Part shown: one piece after another, positions 1-12,063 of the stretch
How positions within the stretch are numbered: the first letter of the stretch is position 1
Layout: each line of letters begins with the position of its first letter
Origin: Auriscalpium vulgare
Taxonomy: Eukaryota > Basidiomycota > Agaricomycetes > Russulales > Auriscalpiaceae
DNA: 64,000 bases
NCBI GenBank assembly: GCA_019915015.1
Contig: JAHBBC010000010.1
Coordinates: forward strand, 868,001 to 932,000
Direction: 5' to 3'
Made by a program: the position numbers and the translations under genes
Notes under the pieces: model-generated
The model's input: the letters and a program-made list of their open reading frames with translations, nothing else
Database searches by the model: none
Told to the model about the DNA's origin: nothing

Positions 1-1117
1 ATGCTTGCCGCGGGCGAGGTCCCAGATTCCGAGACGAAGATGATGTCGTTCGTCTACGCTCGCATCGCTAGCGATGCCCAAGGAACACAACCGGGCACTT
101 CCTTGGATCAGGCTTCAACGCAGAAGACGTTCCTGTCATCAATCGAGAAGCGCGAGTAGGGGTCGGTTGCTATGCCACCTTGGACACTGCTAAGTTTCCG
201 CGCAGAGTTCAGATTCAGATCCTTCTTCATCTTCTCAAGTTGTCCCTGCCGGGCCATTGCCCACCACCGACTATTCGCCACGTCCCATCGCCACCGGCAC
301 AGAAAAGGCGCAAGCTGCATCACCGCGCACATTCCTCGTCAGAAGACGAAGCCTCTCTCACTCCACATGCCATTCTGGAGGACCGCGTCGAAGGGCTGAT
401 GGACCGGCTCGGGCTCTGGCAGATGGCCATCGACGACACCGGGAGAGACGATGCTGCCGACAAGAGCGTGAAGCAGCTGAGGGACTGGACACAGGTCTTC
501 TGCGACGACATCGTGCAACCCTTGTGCGTTGTGCGCTCGTGCTCCACGCCTTACTCCTCTGACATGCATCTTCTCAGATTCGCAGACAAGCTGCCTTCAC
601 TGTATCGTCTTCTGCGCATGAAGCTGTTCCGCATTCCCCAGTGGTCCTCTGAGGAAGACGAGCCCGATGAAGCAGAGCCCCGGGATCCACGCCCATTCCC
701 GACGACTCTGAATCTGTACCCCAACGAGCGCGCTCGCAGAGCCTCTCACGCTCCCGCTCCCGCTCGATCTCCGTCTCCCTGACACAAGAAGCCGAGGCCC
801 GACGTGGGGGCTCCAAAAAGCGCGTGTTGCAGCGCGAAGTGAGCATGTCCAAGGCGTTCAAAAAAAGCAAGAGGAAGGAACCGGAGCTGCGGGAGCCAGC
901 GAGAGGGTCGGCGCCGCCTGTGCCTGTGTCACTATCTGCCGCCCCGAACCCAAAGGTGTTGGTGGCAGGGACCCCGAGGAAGCCGAAGGGAAGAGCGTTT
1001 GTCGGGCGCGTAGCCTCCTCTACTGTCCTGGTATCTGACACCCCAGTGAAGGCGAAGCCACGGGCGAGCGCAGTCGCAAGTGAAGACGAAGGAGCACAAT
1101 CGGATGAGTCGTTCTGA
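1..1117 (+). CDS. SLD3-like DNA replication initiation factor, 3' part
   Basis: The gene enters from the left edge. Sld3 (Treslin/Ticrr in animals) helps load Cdc45 at origins and is a CDK target. Exon 1-155 joins at 206 across a 50-nt intron, which restores the run KREVQIQILLHLLKL typical of the Sld3 C-terminal domain. Helical segments follow that look like the rest of that domain, with LMDRLGLWQ, DWTQVFCDDIVQPL and LPSLYRLLRMKLF. A change of frame after about 640 implies another short intron (possibly 641-675, only 35 nt) before an Arg/Ser-rich linker. The tail holds QREVSMSK and several basic SP/TP sites, and the stop is at 1115-1117. What I see is a helical domain followed by a basic disordered tail. 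The family name rests on motif recognition; the 641-675 junction is the weak point. Confidence 0.7.
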
Positions 1118-1256
1118 TCGAGTGATGCTAGAAGACGGTGCATTTCATGTGGTATAGGATGTAAGATTGGAGCATGCAGCTACATATGATACGCTCGCAA
1201 ACAGATACCGCATTCTGAACAGACGAAACCCAAGAAAACCCAAGAACCCTAGATCT

Positions 1257-2576
1257 CTACTCATCCTGCGCCATCGATCCTACCTGAACATGATTCACTT
1301 CGACGGTAACAGGTGTAGGTATCGCAAACACGAACCCGGTGACATCAGCCTTCTCCCCGCGCGGCTCCTGGGGGAGAGAAAGGCCTCGGCCAGACGAGGC
1401 ACAGAGGAAGGCTGAAGTCGTAGAGTCTTGTCCACCTTCATGCACAGGAGCGTACAGTGCGCCCGAGTATTGCCAAGCAGCATCGGGCAGCCAAGGGTCA
1501 GACAAAGCCGTGTTGCGCGGGATGGCTTGGCCGAGATCCAGCGGCGACCCGGGGACGTCGTGGCTGACATTGGCATCCAGAGATTGATTGCGAGGCGGCG
1601 ATGGGCTGCAGCTCCGCGCGAGGGATAGTGTGGGCGAGAACGCGGGCAGCTCGTCCCACACAGGAGAGATCGGCGAGCCGGTGGGAAGCGGGAAGGCTGC
1701 AGCAGACGATTGAAGGGTCTTCGTGCTGTCCGGAGAGACCGACGCCATCATGACGAAAGGAGGATCGAGAGCGGCGAAGGCGTGGGGATCGACCAGCAGG
1801 GGCCGCGACTCGAACAGCGGGGACTGCTGGGGGGAGGACGGAGATGGGTGTCGGGCCTGCACGAGGTGGTCTTCGTTCGACGAGTGCATGAGCGTGTGCA
1901 GGAACTCGCCAGGCGCGATGGTGCTGTACTGTTTCTCTGTGAAGACCGTGCGACGCCCAGAAAGGAGCGGCGGAGGATCCTTGGCGGTGGGCGTGAGGCT
2001 CAGGGCGGGGGCGGCGTCGCGGGCGTTGGTGCGTGTCAGCTGGAGGCCAGACGCGCGATCGCTGGTGCGATCCTGTCCGTCGTCCCGGGCCTCAGAGATC
2101 GGAGACAGTGGGCGGGCGTTGTACCCGGCGGGCGCGGTGCCGTGCGTGTCGCCGCCGCCGCCGTCGAAGAAGTGCTGCCCGAACGCGAAGGCGCGCGCCC
2201 GCCGGCAGCCCGCGCACTTGCAGGGCTTGCGGGCGTGGGCGGAGTGCGGGATGAGAGGCTGTTGGGCCGGGTGCGCGGCAGTGGGTGCGAGTTGCGGCGT
2301 GGGGGGCACAGCCGCCGAATTTGCGAGGGAAGCTCGGGCGGCAAGCGGCTCCTGCGACGTGTGGATCTTGGGCGATGCGAGCTTGTCGGGGTCGGTGACT
2401 CTGCGGCGGGCGTATCGAACGAGAAGCCAAACGGGAACAAGGACAAGCACGCAGACGACGAGGACGCCGATGGCAGTGAAGGCCGTCTCTGCGGCATCGG
2501 GCAGCGCGCGGCTGGCGAGGATGCCGCGGTTTGCTGGACAAGGAGCGCCAGGGTACATCTCCGAGTGGGCGCCCAT
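1257..2576 (-). CDS. Single-pass membrane protein with long Pro/Ser-rich cytoplasmic tail
   Basis: Uninterrupted 439-residue frame with an ATG at 2576. Residues about 32-53 form one strongly hydrophobic helix, immediately followed by RYARRR, so the long C-terminal part should be cytoplasmic. There is no convincing cleavable signal peptide. The tail is low-complexity, rich in Pro, Ser and Ala, with a short Cys patch (CKCAGCRRARAF) near residues 118-129. It has many SP motifs, which could be phosphorylation sites. I do not recognise a family. It is tail-to-tail with the SLD3-like gene, about 140 bp away. The long open frame in a GC-rich genome is weak evidence alone, but the TM helix plus positive-inside charge pattern supports a real protein. 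The opposite strand also carries long open frames here, which I treat as shadows. Confidence 0.6.
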   Translation of the reverse strand: MGAHSEMYPGAPCPANRGILASRALPDAAETAFTAIGVLVVCVLVLVPVWLLVRYARRRVTDPDKLASPKIHTSQEPLAARASLANSAAVPPTPQLAPTAAHPAQQPLIPHSAHARKPCKCAGCRRARAFAFGQHFFDGGGGDTHGTAPAGYNARPLSPISEARDDGQDRTSDRASGLQLTRTNARDAAPALSLTPTAKDPPPLLSGRRTVFTEKQYSTIAPGEFLHTLMHSSNEDHLVQARHPSPSSPQQSPLFESRPLLVDPHAFAALDPPFVMMASVSPDSTKTLQSSAAAFPLPTGSPISPVWDELPAFSPTLSLARSCSPSPPRNQSLDANVSHDVPGSPLDLGQAIPRNTALSDPWLPDAAWQYSGALYAPVHEGGQDSTTSAFLCASSGRGLSLPQEPRGEKADVTGFVFAIPTPVTVEVNHVQVGSMAQDE

Positions 2577-4885
2577 TGCCTTTCAAGATGTTGCAGGAGC
2601 GGTGTCGTCGTTGGCGGTGACCAGAGGCCTTGCGGCCCACGCGGGAGTCGAGTTGAGTTGTAGGCTCGAGTTGAGTTGGTCGCGAGGCGAGTCGAGTCGA
2701 TGCCGGGCGTCCGATCTCAGCGCGCCACGAATATTTCGTTGGGTCGTCGTCAACTCGAAGGAGCTGTCGCACTGGTGATATCGTGAAGGAAATACCATCA
2801 GAGCTGCTGTCGCTCGCACACGTCTCAGACATAATCCGATCAGCCCAAGAATACACGGAGAGTCGAGATCAGGAAGACAAAGTACTGATCAGGCCGTGTA
2901 GTATGCAAGTAGATCGATTCACCATACCGTCCCGGCCAGTGCGGCGCGGGGTCAGGCGCGATGGAGGTCACAGGAGCCTGTCAGACGACGATATTGTACC
3001 AGCATCACAGCTGAATGTGCCGTAACCGTCTCGCAGCTGCGCAATGAACACCAAAAACTTGCCAAAAACACCTGAATCAAGCCCGCTGGCATCGGAAGCA
3101 TGTGGGCAGCACGCACCTATTGATTGCCAGAAGACGCCTCGGAAAATGCGCGGAGACAACGTCATCTACAATCGGGCAGCGAGCCTTCGAACCCGGGTTG
3201 ACGTAGCTCAGATATGTAAAGCAGGCGTCTGCAGAGTGAATATTGAGTCTCGGGCGTCGATGTCTCAAGATTAACCAGTAAGACTGTATGATCATGCATC
3301 GGGCCATCGGCGGCAGCGCCGGGGCTGTGAGAGTATGGCTTCTGGCGATCATGTTTCATTCCTTCGTTCAACGCTCACGCTCGGCTCAGCGAGAGAATTT
3401 GGAACTGTTGTCGTAACAGAGCAATAGTCAATAACGGCGTATCTGGTCATGGGCGCAAAATGTCACTCACCGGCGGCGGTCATGACGGCCAGTGGGTCGC
3501 ATCGTTACCACACTTTTCTGCGAAAAGTAGACGCAAGTCGACTTTAGAGTGTCGAGACGACGACCGAAACTGTCGGATCGCTGGACGGGGGGATTGTCGA
3601 ATTGCTGGTCCCCGAGATCGCCTCCCGTCGCTAATTGTTGAGTACCATGCGCAGCGCACCCAGCGCGCCCGCGCCCGCCGGCACGGGGCAACATTTTGAT
3701 CGTTGCTGAGGAGTATAATGGGGGAAGTGGGGAGAGGCGCGTCGCGAAGAGTAGTACTCCCTTTTCGTCGGAGCTTACAAGATTCAAGACCAACTGTGAC
3801 TCCGTTTAAGGTAGGTGAGTAGGAACGAAGATCCTGGCCACCAGGCACTTTTGAACCTTCTCAATAGCCCTCCTCCTCGCTTGCCCTGCCAAGACGTCAG
3901 TTTGTCGTGTAAGATTGAAGGGCGATGCGAGCATCAGGCCGGCGGCTATTCTCCGATACCTCGGTTTTCTGCGGCCGACATGGGTTTTCTGCCGCGCTTG
4001 TGCAAAGACGGCCGCCGAGCAAGCAGGCATCTCTTGATGTCTCTCACACGGAGGCGTTCTAACATGTGGGCGGGCATACGCGATCCTTCGCACGTCCCTG
4101 TCGCACTGTACCTTGCATCGCGCTCAGATGACTTCGGTATGCAGTGGACCCTAGACGGCAGTGTGTCAAAGACGGAGCTTATCCTTGAGTTCATGCGCTA
4201 TTGACAAGACATATACAGAGCGCCCAGGGCAGTCGCATCATCGAAAGCATGACCGCGAACCTTATCATCTATGAGGCCACGCGATGGCAGAATGTCGAGG
4301 CGCCCATCGCAGTCACCTTGTCTATGGAACTGTCTTCCAGGACCGGATAGAAACAACAACGCGGGGACGTCCCCTCGAATGGGCCACGGCTAGGTCATTT
4401 TGCGCCCAATTAGTCTTGTGTTTGGAGTGGGAAAGCGGGACTACGCAGGCCGTGCGGATGTGGAAAGCTAGGCGTTTGCTGGATACGACATCATGATCTG
4501 CCTTCATGGAATGAAATGAGCCGCGACGCTTCATATGAGTGAACAGTGGCATTGTCAACCTCCTCGTTCGTCAAAGAATACAGTATAGATACGTGGGTGC
4601 CAACATACCAGGAATACAGAGGCCAAAGCCGACGTTCTGTGATACGATAGATACAATTGGAGAATGTAGTTTCGTCATAGACCAGTCCGCGTAGTCCGCA
4701 GTGGCTAAGTCTGTCCAAGAAGACGACAAATGCGCTATCGACGGCCGTCCCGGCCGCCAGAGCCGCAGACGACCTGGGGAACAGCGACAATTCTATTGCC
4801 GGAAAGCGGGGAACGAGGCGAAGTAGGAAGCGGCGGGGAACGACTTTACCCCGATGCGCGCATTGGGTCGTGCCCAAGTCTTCCT
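2577..4885. other. 2.3-kb stretch without a supportable gene
   Basis: Only short open frames without recognisable motifs, on either strand. It contains the upstream region of the membrane protein at 1257-2576 and the presumed 3' flank of the zinc-finger gene. I see no tRNA fold, transposon end or long repeat. Confidence 0.5.
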
Positions 4886-5860
4886 CTACACTTCCCAAGA
4901 GAGAGCCCTCCTCCTTTGCCCCTCGCGGTTGGGCGCCCGGCTCTCCCCAGCGTACGTCGCGCTGGCACTGGCTGGATACTGGTGGCAGCGGATAATTTGG
5001 AGGTCTGAGCCAACGGCCGGCGGGTCGTAAGACATAGACGCGGATCCATATGACGACGAGGGGGCTGCGGTCGTAAAGTGATTTTTGTAGTGACGTCGCA
5101 TGTTTGACTTTACGTTGAAGTCCTTGCCGCAGTCTGGGTGGGGGCACCTGAAAGCTGCGGACAAACGAAATGAGCCGAGGACGCCCGGATGATAGCGCTG
5201 AGCAACTCACGCCTCACACCTGTGTGAGTATTGATGTGTATTTCAAGGCTGCTAGGGCGATTGAACCGTTTGTAGCAGTGCGGGCAGGCGTGTCGCTTTC
5301 CGTCGGCGCCATACGAGCGAGCGCGGCTGCCGTCGTCGGCATACGACGAGGTGTTGCCCAACGAGTTGTCGTCGGACACGTCAGAGTCTGACGTGGACAG
5401 TGTCGGGGACAGGGGAGTTACAGGATGAAGGCGTGGCGATTTGAACACGGGTTGTTGACTTTCTGCTGACCCCGTCGCTTCATAAGCTGATGGCGCATTA
5501 ATAGAGTGATGAGGACGCGTTAGTGAGGGCGGCGTCGGGATTCCTTGCGACAGTGCTCTGTCGATTGGCGGGCCACTATCCGACGCATTGTGAACGAATG
5601 GCGGAGAACGATGCAGTGGGTGCAAAGACCCGTGCCGGTCAAGGGGAGGTCCGGGCGGCGGGTACGTATAGAATGTGTGAGTGGACGCTTGGGCGAGATC
5701 CTGCGCTGGGACTTGTCCACCATGGCGGGCGGCAGTGGACGGGCTGACCTGGAACGGTGCGCTCTGTTCGCGATCGCGAAGAGCAGGCTGGCTTGGCTAC
5801 AAAAATATTCAGCATATTTTGACAAATCCGACGATCTCACGCGGGATCATCGGCGCGCAT
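4886..5860 (-). CDS. C2H2 zinc-finger transcription factor (two fingers)
   Basis: The last exon (5154-4886) joins the preceding one (ending 5211) across a 56-nt intron (5155-5210). The join rebuilds the linker between two C2H2 fingers: finger 1 CPHCYKRFNRPSSLEIHINTH, linker TGVRPFR, finger 2 CPHPDCGKDFNVKSNMRRHYKNH. Each has the C-x2/4-C-x12-H-x3/4-H spacing. The N-terminal region is Pro/Ser/Thr-rich with an acidic Ser stretch (STSDSDVSDDNS), as in activation regions. The stop is at 4886. The start is not resolved. An ATG at 5860 followed by a donor at 5840 gives a short first exon, but its phase matches the next exon only with a weak acceptor. The coding frame is open back to about 5790. A nuclear DNA-binding role is inferred from the fingers; the target is unknown. 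Confidence 0.8.
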
Positions 5861-8085
5861 CACGAAAAGGCGAAAGAGACTTACGGGCTTTGGAATGGAG
5901 ATGAGTGGAGACGAACTTGCATGTCGTGCGAGGGAGGGATATGTGGATCTTCCGCCCTGGAAATGATCTGAGGAGACGGACGTGGTCATTAGCGGCGTGC
6001 CTTGTGATGAGGTTAGAGCCCACCTGGGAGGACATCTCTGATGCTGGGCAGCGAGAGCTGGGGTCGTTGAGATCGACGGGATGGGTCCATGGCGACGTTG
6101 ATGTACGGTTGAGCGGATGTCAGAAGACGGGAGAACAGCGCACCGGGCTCTACTTATACAGCGCCCAGATCGGCAAGCGCTAGTTGGGACCGATGGACAG
6201 ACAGGGACCGCCGGTGTGGCGTTTTCCACGCAGAGCCATAGGGTTACAACACGAGGCACACGATACAAGACTGCAGATTGCGGAAGATGTCGTTGTGTTC
6301 TGTCCGAGTGGATGAGGCCGCCCGGCGCGCATACGGCGGCCTTCGCCCCCATCGCGCGGGCGGCGGCGTGCATATGCCGAATGCAGTATTCTCGGGACCG
6401 GAAACGTTGGCCGTGGGCAGCCTGCACCGCAGCTGCTCCTCGCGGCACCATCGGTCGAGGCGGACCGCCGTTCAGCCCGGCGCGGCCTTGTTCCCCCAAG
6501 GGACGCTGCGCAATGGACGAAGACGCTGATCGGTCCCATGAAAGATGGCAGGGATTTGCGGTGATGGCCTGTCCGTAAAGTGTCAGCACCCTTCCGGGGC
6601 CGTGTACTGACCTTACACTGGTTCTTACATACAATCGCGGGAAAATTCGCTGCTCTTTCCGCGATGCGCCCAGGCTACCGGATCCGGACAGTAACCCTAC
6701 ACCGAAACCAACCGTGAGACTGCGATAATTGGCTCCGATGCGAAGCACCTCACCGATAGAGCCCAGGCGCCCATGCCCAGATATGTCGGCAGGCGCGAAT
6801 CTGCGGGGGCGTGGCCGTGGATCGCCTCAAGCCGCGTGCGCGACGCCTTTCTTCGCCCCAGCGCTTACGCCAGCCTCGAGCGTTTCCAACAGGGAAGCCT
6901 GACGAGAGGTGAATCTCGAAGGACACCCTGTGAATACTCGGCCCCACGTTTAGAGCGCCGGAGCGCGATCGCTCGCCACCCACGTTGATGCCGTCGTCGC
7001 TGGCCGCAGGCACAACAATCAAAGGGTTATGAGCAATACCCAAGGCGGCCCATGTATTTCGCATGCCATGAGGACCATGTTGTGCGCGCCGATTGACATC
7101 ATGGGTAGTTATGTCACAGAAGGTTGTGCGAAGGCGACAATCTTCGAGTATACATTTACGCCCCTTCATCAAGTTGCCGATCGCGTACCCAGATACAGGC
7201 ATCGGGTTCTACTTGCCTGCCTTGATCAGCCCCGATAGTGCGGTCTGTGCGCAGTGGCCGGCCGGCGCAACGAAAGGTCTTGTGGTGCAGAATCAGGGCA
7301 CGCTGGGGAAACCAAGCCTCAATCGTTGACCGGACTTTGCAGCTCGTTCGTGGACACATCTAAATGAATTGGCGCCACCAGCTCGGCACTAACTGTGGGA
7401 GGAAGTCGGACCAAACCGAGAGCCGTGAGCAGACATTAGGTTAGCTAGACAAAGATGCACTCACACATGTGGCGTTCGAAGCACGCCCTTCTCTCCCTAT
7501 AGCTGACCCAGTTGTAGGGCAAAGTCCCTGGCCTTAATGACTGCACAGCACCGGAGGGCGCGCGCTTGCGGAGAAAGTAGCATGACGCTGAGAGCGGGCC
7601 TGAAGGAGCGCCAGCAGTGAGTTGCCCGTCACCTTCCGGGGTAGCGGGTGGGAAGGAGCGCGCACAAAGAGGACGCCGCAGGACGGCGCCAGTTGATGGC
7701 CTCCGTGACGCACGGTCCGCACAGTCATGCGCCTATCTCATGAGCCACTATCCACCATACGACTCGACGGCGCCAGGCGTTGATGATGGACATGCCGGAC
7801 GGGCGAGCGGCGCTTGTCGCGCGACAGCCGCTGAGAGATTCAGAGCGCCAGGAGCACGCGGGGGGCGATTGGACGTGGAGAGCGCGCGGGTGGCTTGTGA
7901 CGAAGGGGGAGCGTCTGGCAGAAGGCGAGGAATCAGAGTGTGCATTGCTTGCGAGCGGCAAAGGAAGACAAAGTCGACAGCAGATGCACACGGCCAGATG
8001 ATTGGTGCCATGTGGTCGCCGCCCGAATCGGCTGTCGAAACCGCCGGCGTCCCGACACAAGTCCACCGGCACCACGCCCTCGTTC
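5861..8085. other. 2.2-kb stretch without a supportable gene
   Basis: Many short overlapping open frames on both strands, none with a domain, signal peptide or consistent intron signals. It must hold the promoter of the zinc-finger gene at its left end and the 3' flank of the Rcy1 gene at its right end. No repeat family or RNA gene was recognised. Confidence 0.5.
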
Positions 8086-11000
8086 TTAACACACCGTACA
8101 GTCCTCCCTAAGATTCAGGTTGTACATCGTCTTATCCACCACCTTCTCGATCTTCTTCCAGTCGCTCCGCCGCTGGATAAACTCGTAAACATCCTGCCAA
8201 TTTTGCGTCAGCTACAATCGCATCCCCATCGTGCCCTCTCGTACCTCTGGTCGGTATGCGCCGCCGTATCGCGTCACGTCGCGCACAATCTGCGCAAGGT
8301 CCTTCGCGTCTTCCACGACGTAGACGTGCCCAAGCATTTTCAGATGGGAAAAGTCCGACGTAAGGGACGGGATCTGCGCAGCCCGCCTCAGTTCTGGCAG
8401 CATGAGCAAGCACGTTGCACACCTTAAGCGTAGATACGAATGCGTGATACGCATTCAGGTCGGCGATGACCTGGAAACCTCCGTTCAGGGAGATGATCTG
8501 ACGTTTGATGTGTTTTTGCAGGATACTGCACCCACCGCGCAAATCAGCCATTTTCTGCTACGGGATATAAATGCCCTTTGGCGCACCTAATCAGCCGCAC
8601 GCCGACTTCACCTTCGAATACTTCCAGAACTTCACGATTCACGTTGCCTTTGAGGAGTCGCAGATGCTCTTCGAGGCACTTTATCGCTTCCGTGCAGCCG
8701 AGGGACGGACCAAGCAAGAGTGGGGCATCGTCCGGAGGGTAATACACGCGCGCCGGCGTCAGCGTCAGGATGATGTGGTCAACCTAAGAGAATCGATGGT
8801 CAAAGAAATCCTGTCAAGCATCGGCTTGCAGCACGGCCATACCTGGTTCATTAGCACCTCAATGCCCGCGTTCAGACCCTTGGCGACAGAATCGTCTAAG
8901 ACATTCTCAAACCGCTTTTTCTCGCGCATAACAGGATTCAAAAAGTCAGAAACGTCGACATGTGGCGTCTGGCCCGCCGCACTTCGCGTCAGTGAATTGC
9001 TAAGAAGGAGGTAGGCACCGTCCCAACTCACAAGCTCCTTATCAAAGTACACCTGAATGATGCTCTGGATCATATCGCCGATATGAACTAGCTCGAAAAA
9101 TTGCACGAGCGGCGCTACGGAGGTGGAGGTTGCCTTTTTCTCAGTCTCGGACACTGGCGGTGGTTCGTATGTGCGCATCTGGGAGATTGCCCTTTGAAAA
9201 CGACGTTAGCGGTCGTCCGCACGCAATGTTGAGAATCGGCTACATACAAGTCGAATCCACCTTTGACGTGTCGCTCGCCGAGTGCTCCGAGCAATTCGCT
9301 GGCGATCTCCTCGATGGTTTCGCGAACGCGTTGACCGTAGGTGCCGGGATAGCCGACGAAAATTTCGACACGTTTAAGCGAATCACGAGCGGCATGGATG
9401 AGTTCCAGCGTGATGTCCAGGGAGAGCAGTAATTGCAAGTTGTCGTAAGCACGAGGGCGGGCAGACGGAGGAGGCTCCAGCGATGACGCCGACTCCTTTA
9501 TCCCGACATCCTGTTTTTCGTTCTGGAGGTCGGTGTACTCATCGTCGGCAGCGTCCGTGTCTTCCCACAACACACCTCCGTCCTTTCCTTTGTGGTACCC
9601 GTCAGACGCAGCGGCGGTGCTAGCACCAGAACCGCCCCAACGCCGCGGATCTAGCATCGTAATCCCGTGCACTGCGGCGCCCGAGACGGTCTCGACGGTG
9701 CGAGGAATGATGGAGACAGGCAATAAAAGCAGGCTGGTGAAGGTGGACAAGACATTTCGTTTCAGTAGCGCTGGAGAGGCAGCCGAGACGAATGAGGGCT
9801 GTTGCGAAGGGAGCAGGGGCGACGGGTCGGCTGAAGGGGGAAGTGAGGTCTGGGTCTGTTGGCGGCAACATCCAGCATAGGCGTTAGTGGGGGGGGCAAT
9901 GAGTAGGACTGTTAGGACAGACCTGCTGTTCCCAGTCGCGGCAGATCAGTTCAAACGACTGCTTGAGGGATTCTATTTCCTCGTCGAGGTATTCATCCAT
10001 ATTCGGTTCGAACATGCGGTACCTGGAACACCGCAACAAGAGCACAGCACGACATAAAAAGCAGAGGCGATCAGAACCTTAATGAAGAGGGGTGCAGGGC
10101 AAGACCCACACAACGTCCTCCGCTTGCGTCCGGCTGACCTCCGCAGACGTGCCTGCTACGTCCACGATTGTGTCGACCATGCGCCACGCCTCACCAAAAC
10201 ACGCCGCAGTCGCTTTTAGAAACATCGTGCCGTTCGCGAGTGACCGTGCATGCGTCAAGAGGGGCGTAATGTATTCTGCGACCTGTCGGCTGCGGTAAAT
10301 CATCCTCCGAAGCCGACGTGGTGCTGTAAAAATACGTACGACTTCAAGTGCTATACGGTCTGAAAATGCTATCAACACCCCTGCCGCAGGTGGAAAGACT
10401 CGGACGGCGCGGGATCCGTGCTCTCGAACGGCGTCAAGGACGAAATTCATGAACTTGTCCATAGGATCGAAATTGAGCAACCCATTTTCGCTGGGGTTGA
10501 CGCATATATAAGATAATCGAGCAACGACGGGGAGTGAGCGCTTACGTGAAATTGTCCAGAGGCTTGTGCCCGCTGGTCACATAGAAGATTTCACGCTTTT
10601 CGCCCCACACACGCCCCATTTCCCACTCTGCGCTAACTCCGAAGGACACATTTTGAGGGTCCCAGATCTCCCAGCTCGCGGCAGCGGCTTCACGCATGCC
10701 CGCCTCGTCCCCACGCCCGTCGGCGACATCGAACGCGCTCAGCAGCGTTGCATCAAACCGGTCTGTCGCAGCCCGGAGAGATGCGAGCAATGAAGGAGCT
10801 TCTCGTACGGGTGATAGCCGCGCGAGGAAACGGTGGAGTAGATGGAGGGTTTTCGAACGATGGTGCAGGCTCGGCGCCGGTGTGGAGAGCGACGGCTGTG
10901 GGAACAAGTCGGACAGGATTTGATGCGGAGGGGAAAGGAGAGCGGGGGTCAACGACTTGAGCAATTTATGGGCGCGGATGTACAGCGCGCGTGGGGTGAC

Positions 11001-11495
11001 TGCGGACGGGGCTGCGCGCGGGCTCCCTGCGGCGCCTCCGCCGACAAAATCGCCGAGCTCGCCAGGAGCGGTGAAGAAGTTTGACGATCTCGACACGCTG
11101 AAGTCGATCGTCTCTGCTCCGGACGCGAAATCGCCAAAGTCGTCATCCGCGACGTCTACCGTGAGCGTGGGCGGAACATTCGCGGCCGCGCTCCGCGCCC
11201 TGTTCTCGAGCTCGTCCAGCACGGATCCTAGGTCGGCTTGCTCGATGCCAAGAAGATCGTAGCGGCATTTCCACACCAGATCTGAGGACGCGAGACGTGC
11301 GATGGCGCGACATGTCCGCGCGTATGCTGGGATGTCCGGGACAGCGAGGTATTGGAGGATGAGGAGGTGCAGCGACGTAGGCAAGATGCCGATGAGCGGG
11401 GAAGTGGGAGCCTGCGGCCGCCGAAAGGTTAAGGCCTGGGCAGACTGGGGTTGCTGGTAAAGCTTCACGGGTTCCAATGCCTTGAACTTGTCCAT
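8086..11495 (-). CDS. RCY1: Recyclin-1-like F-box protein with Sec10-type exocyst domain
   Basis: Rcy1 is an F-box protein of endocytic recycling whose C-terminal half resembles exocyst subunit Sec10. Exon 1 (11495-10546) starts MDKFKALEPVKLYQQ and carries an F-box helix set around residues 37-85 (LPTSLHLLILQYLAVPDIPAYA). After an intron at 10491-10545, exon 2 holds NFDPMDKFMNFVLDAVREHG. A second intron (10283-10339) restores EVVAEYITPLL. Later exons give YRMFEPNMDEYLDEEIESLK, a long helical middle (SLDITLELIHAARDSLKRVE), VPLVQFFELVHIGDMIQ-type helices and EAIKCLEEHLRLLKG. The last codons read TMYNLNLREDCTVC with TAA at 8088-8086. At least eight introns are implied. It likely acts at endosomes or exocytic sites with Skp1. 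Domain order and conserved blocks make the family call strong; the small 3' exons are approximate. Confidence 0.88.
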
Positions 11496-11758
11496 AGCAT
11501 TGTCGTCGTCGTCGTCGTCGACAGAGGTAAGCCCGACGGCCGTGAGAGAGTCGCTCGGCCCGGTGTAATGAGTCACGTGCACGGACACAAATATCCTGGG
11601 GCACCCAAACGTCCCTCTCCGCACGGAAGGCTTATTTGCAAAAATCTACAATTTAGAGTCTGGAATAGAAAGGAATATTTCTACGTAAACTTAGAAGGCG
11701 GAAACGGGAGCTCTGTCAAATGTGGGGTCAGAAATGTCTGCATCATGCCTTCGGTATT

Positions 11759-11841
11759 GGCCCAATGGTCTAGTGGTAAGATACTTGCTTTGGGTCGTTA
11801 ACCGTTGCAAGGGATCCTGGGTTCGAACCCCAGTTGGGCCC
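11759..11841 (+). tRNA. tRNA-Pro (anticodon UGG) with 11-nt intron
   Basis: Cloverleaf read directly. Acceptor GGCCCAA pairs with TTGGGCC, D arm is GTCT-AGTGGTA-AGAT, anticodon stem CTTGC pairs with GCAAG, and T arm is CTGGG-TTCGAAC-CCCAG, with discriminator C at 11841. The anticodon loop TTTGGG-T places UGG at positions 34-36. Eleven extra bases follow base 37, the canonical site of nuclear tRNA introns. A T5 run at 11842-11846 is the Pol III terminator. A/B box sequences (TGGTCTAGTGG and GGTTCGAACCC) are present. CCA is not encoded, as expected in eukaryotes. Confidence 0.97.
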
Positions 11842-11846
11842 TTTTT
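11842..11846 (+). terminator. Pol III oligo-T terminator of tRNA-Pro
   Basis: Five T residues directly after the tRNA discriminator base. Confidence 0.85.
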
Positions 11847-12063
11847 CTGCTTTTCTACCACGTATGCGCTTTCAACATAGGACTCACTCATCCAAGGACC
11901 TCGAGGAGGGGGAGAGGAGGTGGGGGTCACATCCGGAAGACAGAAGATCAACATACAAATGCGAGTAATTTTGCTTTCAAGATTCCGAGGCTCAAACGTT
12001 GTTACAAGTGACGGCAACGAAATCATCTCCCCACCAGAGAGATTGCCCGTTTCTCCCCTCTAC

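Noticed and set aside
1710..2778. Long plus-strand frames opposite the membrane protein
   Set aside because: Arg/Gly-rich shadows of a GC-rich minus-strand gene; no domain.
3161..3230. tRNA-like string TTCGAACCCGGGTT
   Set aside because: Resembles a T-loop but no acceptor stem, D arm or anticodon stem can be formed around it.
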